Assembly: GCA_902825985.1 (NCBI GenBank)
Contig: CADEDC010000057.1
Span: 5,759-37,792, forward strand
Direction: 5' to 3'
Source of the DNA: an uncultured Acidobacteriota bacterium
GTDB lineage: Bacteria > Acidobacteriota > Vicinamibacteria > Vicinamibacterales > CAVVIG01
Length of the DNA stretch: 32,034 nucleotides
The translations under genes were made by a program, and so were the position numbers. The notes under the pieces are model-generated. The model saw only the letters and a program-made list of their open reading frames with translations. It was not told the origin of the DNA and ran no database searches. Shown piece after piece: positions 1-8,795 of this stretch. Each line of letters begins with the position of its first letter. The stretch's first letter is position 1.

Positions 1-2153
1 TGTCGGGCGCGCTGCTGCTGGCGCTCGAAGTGGTGTGGTTCCGCTTCCTCTCGATGTACGTCCTGGCGACGACCCTGGCCACCAGCCTGATGCTCGCCGT
101 CGTGCTGTCCGGTATCGGAATTGGCGGATTGGTGGTGGCGCGCGGCGCCCGTCGTCGTCAGGACGCGGCGGGAGCGCTGCCGACGGTTGCCTGCCTGGCA
201 GGGCTGTCAGTCGTCGGTTCGTACGTCGCGTTCCAGACCGTGACGGCCGGAACACAGGTGGGTGACTGGCGGCACGTCCTGTGGCTGGCGTCCGCCCTGA
301 CCCTGCCGGTGTCGTGCCTGTCGGGTGCGCTGTTCACCCTGCTCGGCGATGCGCTTCACCGCCGCATGTCGGGCGTCGCCCGGTCCGCGGGGTGGCTGAC
401 CCTGGCCAACACGCTCGGCGCGATTGCCGGTCCGCCGGCCGCCGCCTATGGATTGCTGCCCCATGCCGGCATGGAGCGGTCGCTGTTCGTGCTCGCCCTC
501 GGCTACGGTGCCGTGGCGCTGCTGACCGCGTGGGCGGCCGCCGCCGATCGGGTGGCCGTCGGCATCTGGCGAGGGCGCTCGCGGCTTCGCCTTGCGGCGC
601 CGCTGGCGCTCGGGCTGGCCGTCGCCGCGTTCCCGTTCGGTGCGATGGACAGCCGCTACTTTCGGCGGGCGGCCGCCGCCTACGGCGACGACGGTTCGAC
701 GATCGTCGCGACCCGTGAAGGGCCGTCCGAAACGATCTTCGTCATGCAGCAGCAGTGGCTCGGCCAGCCGGTGTACAGCCGGCTGGTCACCAACGGGTTT
801 TCGATGTCCGGCACTGCGATCGCCGGGCAGCGCTACATGCGCGCCTTCGTCTACTATCCGATGCTGCTGCACGCCGGACCGCTGAAGCGTGTGCTCGTGG
901 TGTGCTACGGCGTCGGTGTCACGGTCGGTGCGGTCACGCACATCCCGTCCGTCGAGTCGATTGACGTCGCCGAGATCTCGAAAGACGTGGTCGCGATGAG
1001 CGATGCCATCTATCCGGCGGCGGCGCGCCCGCTGGACGACCCGCGAGTCCGGCTGCATCTCGAGGACGGCCGCTTCTTCCTGCAGACGACGGCGGAGCGG
1101 TTCGACCTGATCACCGGTGAGCCGCCGCCGCCGCGGACGCCGGGAACGGTGAACATCTACACGCGCGAGTACTTCCAGCTCGTGCACGATCGGCTCGCCG
1201 ACGGCGGCCTGGCCACCTACTGGGTGCCGGTCGCCAGGCCGCGGCCGGGCACCGACGTGAACACGATCATCCGGGCATTCTGCGACGTGTTCAGCGACTG
1301 CTCGCTCTGGAATGCCACACCGTTCGACTTCATGCTGGTCGGGTCGCGTGGCGCGACGGGCCCGCGCACGGTGGCGGCGTGGGCGGCGCCGTGGCAGACG
1401 CCGGGGCTCGAGGCGCGCTTGCGCGAGGTCGGGTTCGAGCGGCCGGAGCAGATTGGTGCCACCTTCCTGGGCGATGCCCGGTATCTGCGGACGCTGACGA
1501 CCGACGCGCCGCCGCTGACCGACGACTTCCCGCAGCGGCTGCACCCGGTGAGCGGGCGGCCGTCGTTGTCCGATCCCGATGACGCACCCGCGGCGGCGGC
1601 GACGCGGATGTATCGCCAGGTCGTCGATCCCGAACGGGCCAGGGCCGCCTTCCTCGCCTCACCCTGGATCCGGTCTTTCTGGCCGCAGCCGCTGATCGAG
1701 CGGACGGCGGCGTACTTCGGCACCCAGGCCGCGATCAACCGTGTCTACTGGGACGGCGGTCGTCCGCTCGCGCACATCGATGACCTCGACGCGGTGCTGA
1801 CGACCACCACGCTGCGCACGCTGCCGCTCTGGATCCTTGGCAGCGACGAGGTGAAGCAGCGCATTGCCGAGGCCGCCGGACCGCCGACCGGCGCGGCGGC
1901 GGCCGAGCCGGGGGCCATCGAGTACGCACGCGCCCTGCGCGCGCTGTCAGGTCGCGACTACGCCGGCGCGGCCCGCTGGCTGGAGGTGGCGGGGCAGCGC
2001 GGCATGCGCGCCGCGAACGTCCCGGCGCTGCGCGCCTACGCCCTGGCCCGCAGCGGCGACCTCGAGGCGGCGCGGGCTCTGGCGACCGGCGCGCCGGCGA
2101 CCACCGCCGACGAGCGCCACTTCTGGCAGTGGTTCAGGGATCGCGTGCCGTAG
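1..2153 (+). CDS. Membrane-anchored spermidine synthase-like protein (5' truncated by the window)
   Basis: The reading frame is open from base 3, where codons for SGALLLALEVVWFRFL precede the first possible GTG at 30, so the true start lies upstream of the window. The first ~200 residues are several hydrophobic membrane segments. They are followed by a soluble domain with the spermidine-synthase/methyltransferase fold: VLVVCYGVGVTVGAV takes the place of the usual glycine-rich AdoMet loop, then VESIDVAEIS (the acidic residue after strand 2) and FDLITGEPPPP..YTREYF, which matches the 'EPxNP...FTxEFY' segment of fused MFS/spermidine-synthase-like proteins. The last ~150 residues are alanine-rich and may be helical repeats. 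True polyamine synthase activity is doubtful because the canonical DxxDP catalytic segment is replaced by GEPPPP. The gene converges on the diaminobutyrate operon, 64 bp away. Fold assignment is firm; substrate is unknown. Confidence 0.8.
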   Translation, partial: SGALLLALEVVWFRFLSMYVLATTLATSLMLAVVLSGIGIGGLVVARGARRRQDAAGALPTVACLAGLSVVGSYVAFQTVTAGTQVGDWRHVLWLASALTLPVSCLSGALFTLLGDALHRRMSGVARSAGWLTLANTLGAIAGPPAAAYGLLPHAGMERSLFVLALGYGAVALLTAWAAAADRVAVGIWRGRSRLRLAAPLALGLAVAAFPFGAMDSRYFRRAAAAYGDDGSTIVATREGPSETIFVMQQQWLGQPVYSRLVTNGFSMSGTAIAGQRYMRAFVYYPMLLHAGPLKRVLVVCYGVGVTVGAVTHIPSVESIDVAEISKDVVAMSDAIYPAAARPLDDPRVRLHLEDGRFFLQTTAERFDLITGEPPPPRTPGTVNIYTREYFQLVHDRLADGGLATYWVPVARPRPGTDVNTIIRAFCDVFSDCSLWNATPFDFMLVGSRGATGPRTVAAWAAPWQTPGLEARLREVGFERPEQIGATFLGDARYLRTLTTDAPPLTDDFPQRLHPVSGRPSLSDPDDAPAAAATRMYRQVVDPERARAAFLASPWIRSFWPQPLIERTAAYFGTQAAINRVYWDGGRPLAHIDDLDAVLTTTTLRTLPLWILGSDEVKQRIAEAAGPPTGAAAAEPGAIEYARALRALSGRDYAGAARWLEVAGQRGMRAANVPALRAYALARSGDLEAARALATGAPATTADERHFWQWFRDRVP

Positions 2154-2217
2154 CCGGCCGCGGACTGCGGCAGCGCCGCCGCGGCGAGGTCCTGATGCGG
2201 GCCGGCGGCCGACCGGG

Positions 2218-3699
2218 TTACGGCTGCACCGACAGCGCACCGGCGGGCGCGCGCAGCGCGGCCCCGGTGCGTGCCAGACGGGCGACCAGCTGCTCGATGT
2301 CGGCGAATTCGACCGTCGGATTGAGCAACGTCAGCTTGAGGCAGGCGCGCCCGTGCAGGCGGGTGCCGCCGACGACCGCCTCGCCGCGCGTGAAGAGCTC
2401 GCGCCGAATCCGCTCGTTCAGGGCGTCCGCCTCCGCCTCGTCGTCACCACCGCGATAGCGGAAGACGACGCACGACAGGGCAGGCGTCGGCGTGAGCAGC
2501 TCGAAGTCGGTTGACGCGCCGAGCAGCGCCGCCGTCTGGCGCGTCAGATCGAGGACACGGTCGATCATCGCCGACAGGCCATCGACGCCGTGTGTCTGCA
2601 GCGTCAGCCACAGCTTGAAGGCATCGAAGCGCCGGGTGGTCAGCACCGACCGGTTCACGAGGTCTGGCACGCCGTCGGCCTCGTGCGACTCGGGATTGAG
2701 ATAGTCGGCGCGGGTGTTGATCAGGTCGAACGTCTCAGCGTCGCGGACCAGGAACATCCCGCAGCTGATCGACTGCCACAACAGCTTGTGACCGTCGAGC
2801 GAGATGGAATCGGCCAGGTCGAGGCCGGACAGGGCGAGCGATCGCAGCCGCGAGACGAGCAGCGCGCCGCCGTAAGCCGCGTCGACGTGGAACCAGGCGC
2901 CGGCACGGCCGGCGACGTGGCCCACCGCCGGCAGCGGATCGATCGAGCCGAAGTCGGTCGTGCCGGCCGTCGCGACGATCGCCATGACCCGCCGCCCGTC
3001 GCTGCGCAGTTGCGCGACGGTCTGTTCGAGGGCACGGACGTCCATGCGGAACTGCGGGTCGACCGGGACCGTGACGATGGCGCCGGTGCCCAGGCCGAGT
3101 TGTATCGCCGACTTCTCGATCGTGAAGTGCGCGAGCTCCGAGCAGACGATGGCCAGGTTCCGATGATCCGGCGGCAGGCCGTTGTCGCGGACCGACCACC
3201 CCTGGCGCGCCAGCCAGGCATCGCGGGCCAGCAGCAGGCCCATGTAGTTGGACTGCGTGCCACCAGCGGTGAACGAGCCGCCGGCGCCCGCCGGCAGGCC
3301 GGCGACCGCGCACAGCCAGTCGATGATCTGCTGTTCGATGACCGTCGCCGCCGGCGCCTGATCGAACGAGTCCATGGACTGGTTGAGCGCCGTCAAGACG
3401 ACTTCGGCGGCGAGCGCCGACAGCAGCGGTGGACAGTGCAGGTGCGCCGCGACGTCGGGATGGCCGACGAACACCGACTCGGCCACGATGGTCTCGGCTC
3501 GCCGGAGGGCGGCAGCAAGGCCGTGACCGTGCCGGGGCGCGAGCTCGGTGGCGAGCCCGGGGTGCAGCGCCGCGGCACTGCGCCCCGAGCAGGGGCCGGC
3601 CGGCAGTGCCCGCAGCAGGGTCGCCGCCGCGGCGTCAATCGCTGCGCGGTAGGCGTGGCGCGCCGCCGGGGTCCTGGTGAGGAAGTCGGCGTCAAACAT
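2218..3699 (-). CDS. ddc: PLP-dependent decarboxylase, probable L-2,4-diaminobutyrate decarboxylase
   Basis: This 493-residue group II PLP decarboxylase would convert L-2,4-diaminobutyrate to 1,3-diaminopropane and CO2 in the cytoplasm. Visible landmarks are HFTIEKSA (the His that stacks on the PLP ring), VDAAYGG with Asp273 (pairs with the pyridine nitrogen) and SLDGHKLLW with the Schiff-base Lys305. The length fits the family. The ATG at 3699 is chosen because it overlaps the stop of the upstream aminotransferase by 8 bp (ATGTTTGA), a typical coupled arrangement; a longer frame up to 3771 would add a low-complexity Arg/Pro leader. The partner gene makes diaminobutyrate, which favours this substrate over tyrosine, tryptophan or glutamate. 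No siderophore synthetase lies nearby, so free diaminopropane is the likelier product than a rhizobactin-type siderophore. Confidence 0.88.
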   Translation of the reverse strand: MFDADFLTRTPAARHAYRAAIDAAAATLLRALPAGPCSGRSAAALHPGLATELAPRHGHGLAAALRRAETIVAESVFVGHPDVAAHLHCPPLLSALAAEVVLTALNQSMDSFDQAPAATVIEQQIIDWLCAVAGLPAGAGGSFTAGGTQSNYMGLLLARDAWLARQGWSVRDNGLPPDHRNLAIVCSELAHFTIEKSAIQLGLGTGAIVTVPVDPQFRMDVRALEQTVAQLRSDGRRVMAIVATAGTTDFGSIDPLPAVGHVAGRAGAWFHVDAAYGGALLVSRLRSLALSGLDLADSISLDGHKLLWQSISCGMFLVRDAETFDLINTRADYLNPESHEADGVPDLVNRSVLTTRRFDAFKLWLTLQTHGVDGLSAMIDRVLDLTRQTAALLGASTDFELLTPTPALSCVVFRYRGGDDEAEADALNERIRRELFTRGEAVVGGTRLHGRACLKLTLLNPTVEFADIEQLVARLARTGAALRAPAGALSVQP

Positions 3700-5056
3700 G
3701 CGTGGCCGTCGCGACGCCGGCGGTGGCCGCGCACGCCTCGCCGACGATGCCGGCGATCTGCTCGACGTCATGCTGCGTGACGACGAGCGGCGGCAGGAAG
3801 CGGAGCACCGCCCCGTGCCGGCCGCCGGTTTCCACGATCACCCCGCGTTCGAAGCACGCCTGCTGCAGTGCGCGGGCCCGCGCTCCGTCGTAGGCGGCGT
3901 GACCGTCAGGTCCCGTCGTCGCCGGGTCGATGATCTCGACGCCGACCATCAGGCCTCGCCCGCGGACCTCGCCGACGAACGGGTGACGCGTCTGCAGGCC
4001 GGTGAGGCGTTCCATCAGCAGCCGTCCCATGGCCGCGGCGTGTGCCGGCAGATCCTGATCGAGGATGTAGCGCAGCGTCTCGCGCCCCGCCACCATCGCC
4101 AGCTGATTGCCGCGGAATGTGCCAGTGTGCGCGCCCGGCGGCCACTTGTCCAGTTCCTCGCGATAGACGATCACCGCGAGCGGCAGACTGCCGCCAATCG
4201 CCTTCGACAGCACGAGGACGTCGGGGACGACTCCGGCGCGCTCGAATGCGTAGAGCGTGCCGGTGCGACCCCAGCCGGTCTGCACCTCGTCGATGACGAG
4301 CGGGATGCCGAGCTCTTCCGTCAGACGGCGCATGCGCCGCAGCCAGTTGTCGGGTGCCGGAATGCTGCCGCCTTCGCCCTGGACGACTTCCATGACCATG
4401 GCGGCCGGTGGTGCGATGCCGCTCTCGGGATCGCGAAGCAGCCGCTCGACGTAGCCGGCGCTGTGCTCCCCGTCGCAGCGGTCGCAGCCGAGCGGGCAGC
4501 GCGTGCCATGCGGAAACGGCAGGAAGTGGACGTCGGCCATCAGGCCCGGCAGGTTCGCCTTCGGTCCGAGGTTCCCCATCATCGCCAGGCTGCCATGTGT
4601 CTGGCCATGGTAGCCGCCGGAGAACGCCAGGATGCTGCGCCGGCCGGTGGCGATCTTCGTCAGCTTCAGGGCGGCTTCGATGGCGTCGGAACCCGACGGA
4701 CCGCAGAATTGGATCCGGCCGCGGGACCGCAGCGGTTCGGGCAGCGTCGCGAACAGCGCCTCGACGAACTCGTCCTTGGCCGGCGTCGTGAAATCGAGCG
4801 TGTGCAGCGGCGCCCCCTCGGCGAGGTGGCGCTGGACGGCGGCGACGACCACCGGGTGGTTGTGGCCCAGCGCGAGGGTGCCGGCGCCGGCGAGACAGTC
4901 GAGATAGGAGGTGCCGTTCACGTCGACCAGGTGGATCCCGTGAGCCCGCTTGATCGCCAGCGGCAGTTTGCGTGGATAGGTGCGGGCGTTCGACTCGAAC
5001 TTCGCCTGCCGGGACAGGTATTCCTCGGATGTGCGGGTTGCCGCGCGAACGTGCAT
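3692..5056 (-). CDS. dat: Diaminobutyrate--2-oxoglutarate transaminase (class III aminotransferase)
   Basis: This 454-residue enzyme should form L-2,4-diaminobutyrate from L-aspartate 4-semialdehyde, with glutamate as amino donor. Class III features are present: GPSGSDAIEAALKL (phosphate-binding region), SGGYHGQTHGS, VIDEVQTGWGRTG with Asp256, and LSKAIGGSLPLAV with the PLP lysine Lys285. The opening LSRQAKFESNARTYPRKLPLAI is characteristic of the Dat/RhbA branch rather than of EctB or GABA transaminases. A Cys cluster (CPLGCDRCDG) follows the active-site loop, as in that branch. The ATG at 5056 is supported by GGGAGGAG about 5 nt upstream. The gene leads a two-gene operon with the decarboxylase. 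An AT-rich element sits about 170 bp upstream at 5229-5238. Confidence 0.9.
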   Translation of the reverse strand: MHVRAATRTSEEYLSRQAKFESNARTYPRKLPLAIKRAHGIHLVDVNGTSYLDCLAGAGTLALGHNHPVVVAAVQRHLAEGAPLHTLDFTTPAKDEFVEALFATLPEPLRSRGRIQFCGPSGSDAIEAALKLTKIATGRRSILAFSGGYHGQTHGSLAMMGNLGPKANLPGLMADVHFLPFPHGTRCPLGCDRCDGEHSAGYVERLLRDPESGIAPPAAMVMEVVQGEGGSIPAPDNWLRRMRRLTEELGIPLVIDEVQTGWGRTGTLYAFERAGVVPDVLVLSKAIGGSLPLAVIVYREELDKWPPGAHTGTFRGNQLAMVAGRETLRYILDQDLPAHAAAMGRLLMERLTGLQTRHPFVGEVRGRGLMVGVEIIDPATTGPDGHAAYDGARARALQQACFERGVIVETGGRHGAVLRFLPPLVVTQHDVEQIAGIVGEACAATAGVATATHV

Positions 5057-5333
5057 GGATGCTCCTCCCAGAGCTGGCCGACGGGCCTGGTTCCTCCTTT
5101 GGTGTCGGAAGACCAGTCTTCGTGTCGGTCGCTGGGTGCCGCCGGATAGGCGGGCGACATGCGGCGGCGACGGGCACATCGGCGCATCGTCGGGCAGGGA
5201 GCGGACAACTCGGCCGACGCGCGCGCCGACTTTATTTCCCCACGGCGCACTCGGGCGGCCACCGGCGGCCCGACACGCCCTTCTGACACGATCGCCGCTC
5301 ACGGTTGGCGCCGCCGGCCCGGCCGGGCGGCGG

Positions 5334-6512
5334 CTACGAGGCGCACTCCTGGACCTCGAATTCGACCCGCCGGTCGACGGCGTCGCTGGCATCGTCGGCA
5401 CCGGTGCCGACGATGTTCTTTCTCGAGCCCACCCCGTTCACGCGGAGACGTCGTTCCAGGCCGGACACCTCTTTCAGGAGCAGACCACGCACCGCCTGCG
5501 CACGCGACAGCGACAGCGGGTCGTTGATGGCGTCGGTGCCGCTGGCGCTGGTGTGGCCGACGATGCTGAGGCACACCTTGGCGGTGTTGGCGCCGCGGGC
5601 AATCTGGCGCAGCCACATCGGATACGCGTCGCTGAACGTCGGATCGGCGAGGAAGTCGGTCGTCCCCGGCCGGAAGAGCAGCTTCACCGCCAGGTTGTTG
5701 GTGGTCAGGCCGAGCGCCACGATCTTGCTGAACGCCGACTCCGCCTCCGCCATCCGCTTCAGGTGGACGTTGGTCAAGTACAGCCCGTTGAAGGTGCGCA
5801 GCGTCTGGCCATCGGCACGTGCCGCGGCCGCCGTATAGCCGGCCAGCGCCGACTCCCAGCGACCGGCGTTGTATTCGGCCAGTGCCGACGCCATGAGCGC
5901 CGCGGTCGGCAGCTGCTCGACGTACAGCGGGTCGGCGAGACTGCCTTTCGGCGTCTCGGCGGTCTTCAGGTAGCCGTCAACCGACCGATCGCGGACGAGC
6001 GACGGGCTCTCGCTGTAGAAGGCCGTCGGCGAGCGGTCCAGCGCGCTTTCACGGAAGCGGGCGACCGACTGGGCGACGACCAGTCCGTTCGCGCGGTCGG
6101 TGAGGGCGACGCTCAGCACGTACTGATCGGGCGGTGTGGCCACGCCGACGGAGCCGGTGGCCACCAGCCCCCTGGGTTCGGCGGTCAGCTCCTGCAACGG
6201 CTGGATCGTCGTGCCGGTCATCGACGACGTGAGTGCCGTGACCAGTTCGCCCTGCGCGCGCAGCGACGCAGCCGTCTGTTGCCCGGTGGTGCGATCGAGC
6301 AGCGGATCGATCGAGATGGTCCGATCGCGGGCCGGGCCCAGCTGTCGGCCCAGATCGGCCGCGACCTGGCCGGCCGCCCCCTTCAAATCGACCGGGTCCA
6401 CCGCCGTCGCGGTCACCACCGGACGGGGCGTCGTTTCCGCACAGGCGATCAGGCTGAGGAGGAGGACGACGATGGAGATGTGCTTCGGCTGAACGTTCCC
6501 GGGAATCGACAT
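5334..6512 (-). CDS. OmpA-family lipoprotein with helical-repeat region
   Basis: This 392-residue protein begins with a short signal ending in the lipobox LIAC (Cys24), so it is predicted to be lipid-anchored. Residues ~40-200 form an N-terminal domain I cannot name. Residues ~205-275 look like a TPR-type helical pair (LAEYNAGRWESALAGYTAA). Residues ~278-390 are an OmpA C-terminal peptidoglycan-binding domain: LLFRPGTTDFL, IVGHTSASG, LSLSRAQAV and the closing DRRVEFEV. In the loop where most OmpA domains read GHTD, the acidic residue that contacts diaminopimelate is Ser322 here, while the Arg of LSxxRA (Arg337) is kept. The ATG at 6512 lies one base after the kinase stop, with AGGAG inside the kinase 3' end, so the two genes are almost certainly cotranscribed and perhaps functionally coupled. 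Confidence 0.85.
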   Translation of the reverse strand: MSIPGNVQPKHISIVVLLLSLIACAETTPRPVVTATAVDPVDLKGAAGQVAADLGRQLGPARDRTISIDPLLDRTTGQQTAASLRAQGELVTALTSSMTGTTIQPLQELTAEPRGLVATGSVGVATPPDQYVLSVALTDRANGLVVAQSVARFRESALDRSPTAFYSESPSLVRDRSVDGYLKTAETPKGSLADPLYVEQLPTAALMASALAEYNAGRWESALAGYTAAAARADGQTLRTFNGLYLTNVHLKRMAEAESAFSKIVALGLTTNNLAVKLLFRPGTTDFLADPTFSDAYPMWLRQIARGANTAKVCLSIVGHTSASGTDAINDPLSLSRAQAVRGLLLKEVSGLERRLRVNGVGSRKNIVGTGADDASDAVDRRVEFEVQECAS

Positions 6513-6513
6513 G

Positions 6514-8067
6514 TCACCTGCTCCTGTTACGGCACTGCTGCGTCAAGAACTCGCGGTCGCTCGCCGTCAGCTCTTCACCGATGCCGACGCGCTGGAGGAT
6601 GTCGGTGCAGCGGGCGGCCACCTGGCGCTGCGCCGCGCTGTCGGGCGTGCGCAGCGGCGGCGTCGCCGCTGCCGCAGGCCGCGGATTCGCGGCGCGATCG
6701 GCGGTCGCGCCGGTTGGCGCCGCGGCCGCCGCCCGGCCCGACGTGGTGGCATTCGGGCCCGATGCGGCATCCGCCGGACCGGCGGGCGGCGCCAGCGGCG
6801 GCGGCTCCATGTTGGCCGGGGCGCTCACCGGCGGTGGCGGGGCGGCGTCCGGCGTCTGGCCGGTCGCAGCCGGCTGGCGAGGCGCCACGACACCGACGCG
6901 CGCCAGGGCGTCCGGATAGCTCACCACGTACATCCCGGCCGCGCCGAGCGTCGCGGCGATTGCCGCGCCGATCACCACGACGCGGCGAACGGGTGGCCGG
7001 CGTCGTCCGGGCCGCGCCGGCACGGGCGCCGCCGCCACTTGGCTCCGTTCGCGCGGGCTCGCAGGGGCGGCCGCCGCATCCGGCGGCGGGGTCGCCGCCA
7101 GTACCCGGCCGACCGCGTCCTCCCATTCCCCGAGAAAGGCATCCAGTCCCGGCGACGAGTCGTCGGCGGCGTCGGCCTGGGCGCGACCTGGCGACCGCAG
7201 GTCGTCCGGATCGCCCGGCGCTGCGCGGTCGCGTTCCCACTCGCGCAGGTCCGCCGCCAGCGCCTCCATGTCCTGATACCGCCGCGATCGGTCCTTGTCC
7301 ATCGCCTTCGCCACGATCGCCGCGAGCGTGTCGGGGAAGCCCGGCACGACCTCGCCCATCGGCCGCGGCGTGTCGTGCAGGATCAGCAGCCGCACGACCG
7401 CCGCGCTCTGTCCACCGAACGCGCTCTGTCCCGTGAACAGCTCGTACATCACGGCACCGGCAGAGAAGATGTCGCTGCGGGCGTCGGCTGGCAGTCCCGA
7501 CACCTGCTCGGGCGACATGTACTGGGGCGTGCCCATCACGGCGCCGGACTGCGTCAACGCCGGGTCGGCGAGGTCGTCGGTCAGCCGGGCGAGGCCGAAG
7601 TCGAGAATCTTCAGCACACCGGCCGCCGTGATCATCAGGTTCGCCGGCTTGATGTCGCGGTGCACCACCCCATGTGCGTGGGCGTAGCCCAGCCCTTCGC
7701 ACAGCTCGGTGACGAGCGCGACGCAGCGCGGGATGTCGATCGCCCTGGTCGCCTGAATCGTCTGCGCCATCGACTCGCCGTCCACCAGCTCCATCACGAG
7801 ATACGGCCGGCCGCCGGCATCGCGGCCGAAATCGTGAATCGTGACGATGTTGGGATGGGCGAGCGAGGCGGCCGAGCGCGCCTCGCGCGCGAACCGCTCG
7901 AACACCTGGTCCTCGACCGGCACTTCCCGCGAGCCGGAAATGACCTTGATGGCCACCATCCGGCGGAGCTCGGGGTCCCAGCCGCGATAGACGACGCCCA
8001 TCCCGCCGTGACCGAGGCGGTCGACAACGGCATAGCGGCCGATGGTCTTCGGCGTGGGCGGCGACAT
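6514..8067 (-). CDS. PknB-type serine/threonine protein kinase, single-pass membrane protein
   Basis: Residues 10-~275 are a complete Hanks-type kinase domain: GHGGMG (P-loop, 19-24), VAIKV with Lys41, HRDIKPAN with catalytic Asp138 and Lys140, DFG at 156-158, and MSPEQ with Glu187. A juxtamembrane Ala/Pro-rich stretch is followed by one membrane helix at ~363-383. The external ~130 residues are Ala/Pro/Thr-rich low complexity, with no PASTA or other recognisable sensor. The stop is one base from the OmpA-lipoprotein ATG, and the ECF sigma gene diverges 142 bp away. Such kinases are known to be encoded beside ECF factors of this class in Acidobacteria and Planctomycetes and may phosphorylate them. 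No good Shine-Dalgarno precedes the ATG, and a TATAGG hexamer ends only 4 nt upstream, so a leaderless mRNA is possible. Confidence 0.93.
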   Translation of the reverse strand: MSPPTPKTIGRYAVVDRLGHGGMGVVYRGWDPELRRMVAIKVISGSREVPVEDQVFERFAREARSAASLAHPNIVTIHDFGRDAGGRPYLVMELVDGESMAQTIQATRAIDIPRCVALVTELCEGLGYAHAHGVVHRDIKPANLMITAAGVLKILDFGLARLTDDLADPALTQSGAVMGTPQYMSPEQVSGLPADARSDIFSAGAVMYELFTGQSAFGGQSAAVVRLLILHDTPRPMGEVVPGFPDTLAAIVAKAMDKDRSRRYQDMEALAADLREWERDRAAPGDPDDLRSPGRAQADAADDSSPGLDAFLGEWEDAVGRVLAATPPPDAAAAPASPRERSQVAAAPVPARPGRRRPPVRRVVVIGAAIAATLGAAGMYVVSYPDALARVGVVAPRQPAATGQTPDAAPPPPVSAPANMEPPPLAPPAGPADAASGPNATTSGRAAAAAPTGATADRAANPRPAAAATPPLRTPDSAAQRQVAARCTDILQRVGIGEELTASDREFLTQQCRNRSR

Positions 8068-8209
8068 GGCGCCTATATTCTTGCACCGGCTCTCCTGGTT
8101 CTTCTACTCACCGTGTCCCGCGCCGCTCCGGCCGCCGGTCCGGCCACCGGCCGGCCACCGGCCGTGTGATACAGTCGGCCACGCTGTTGGATCTCACAGG
8201 TGGCGCCGA

Positions 8210-8785
8210 GTGACCGACGATAATTCCGATGTCAGCGTCCTCCTGGAGCGCGCTCGCGGCGGCGACACCGACGCCCTGAAGCGCGTGATGGAGGTCCTCT
8301 ACCGCGAACTGCACACCATCGCCGCGCGGGAGATGCGGCGCGAAGACCGCGAGCACACGCTGCAGCCGACCGCGCTGGTCAACGAAGCCTTCATGCGCCT
8401 GGTGCGTGGTCCCGGCCGCATCCAGAACCGCAGTCACTTCCTCGGCCTCGCCGCCCGGACCATGCGGCGCGTGCTGGTCGACTACGCGCGCAAGAAGCGT
8501 TCGCAGAAGCGCGGCCGCGAAGTCGAACGGGTCACGCTGGACGACGATCTGCCGGTCGGCAGCCGACCCCGGCCGGTCGACGTCCTCGACCTCGATGCAG
8601 CCCTCTCCGAGCTGGAAGCGGTCGACCCGCGGGCCTGCCGTGTCGTCGAACTCCGATTCTTCGGTGGCCACACCGACAAGGAAATCGCCGAGATCGTCGG
8701 CTGGTCGGAGCCGACCGTCCGTCGTGACTGGGAGACCGCCCGGTCCTGGCTGAGTGCGCGCCTGCGACCCGGTGGTCAGGCCTGA
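8210..8785 (+). CDS. ECF-type RNA polymerase sigma factor (TIGR02999 / Sigma70_ECF class)
   Basis: This 191-residue protein has the two sigma regions of an ECF factor. Region 2 is VSVLLERARGGD...LYRELHTIAAREMRRE, followed by the class-defining LQPTALVNEAFMRLV and SHFLGLAARTMRRVLVDYAR. Region 4 is the helix-turn-helix VVELRFFGGHTDKEIAEIVGWSEPTVRRDW. GTG at 8210 is preferred because it gives the usual family length and has AGGTGG just upstream; the longer frame from 8042 adds a Pro-rich leader that overlaps the divergent promoter region. No anti-sigma factor is visible. The neighbouring divergent Ser/Thr kinase is the obvious candidate regulator, in line with known kinase-linked ECF groups. Confidence 0.92.
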   Translation: MTDDNSDVSVLLERARGGDTDALKRVMEVLYRELHTIAAREMRREDREHTLQPTALVNEAFMRLVRGPGRIQNRSHFLGLAARTMRRVLVDYARKKRSQKRGREVERVTLDDDLPVGSRPRPVDVLDLDAALSELEAVDPRACRVVELRFFGGHTDKEIAEIVGWSEPTVRRDWETARSWLSARLRPGGQA

Positions 8786-8795
8786 CACCACGTCG

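Noticed and set aside
2154..2217. Possible bidirectional terminator between the first gene and the decarboxylase
   Set aside because: Only short GC stems (GCGGC-AGC-GCCGC) can be drawn and there is no T-tract on either strand.
4980..7436. A long open frame on the plus strand (818 codons) opposite the aminotransferase, OmpA and kinase genes
   Set aside because: It is antisense to three well-supported genes, is rich in Arg/Ala/Gly/His, and has no domain or signal. Long antisense frames are expected in high-GC DNA.
8141..8163. Two tandem copies of CGGCCACCGGC before the sigma factor gene
   Set aside because: Only two copies, GC-rich and in a region of generally repetitive composition; chance or slippage explains it.
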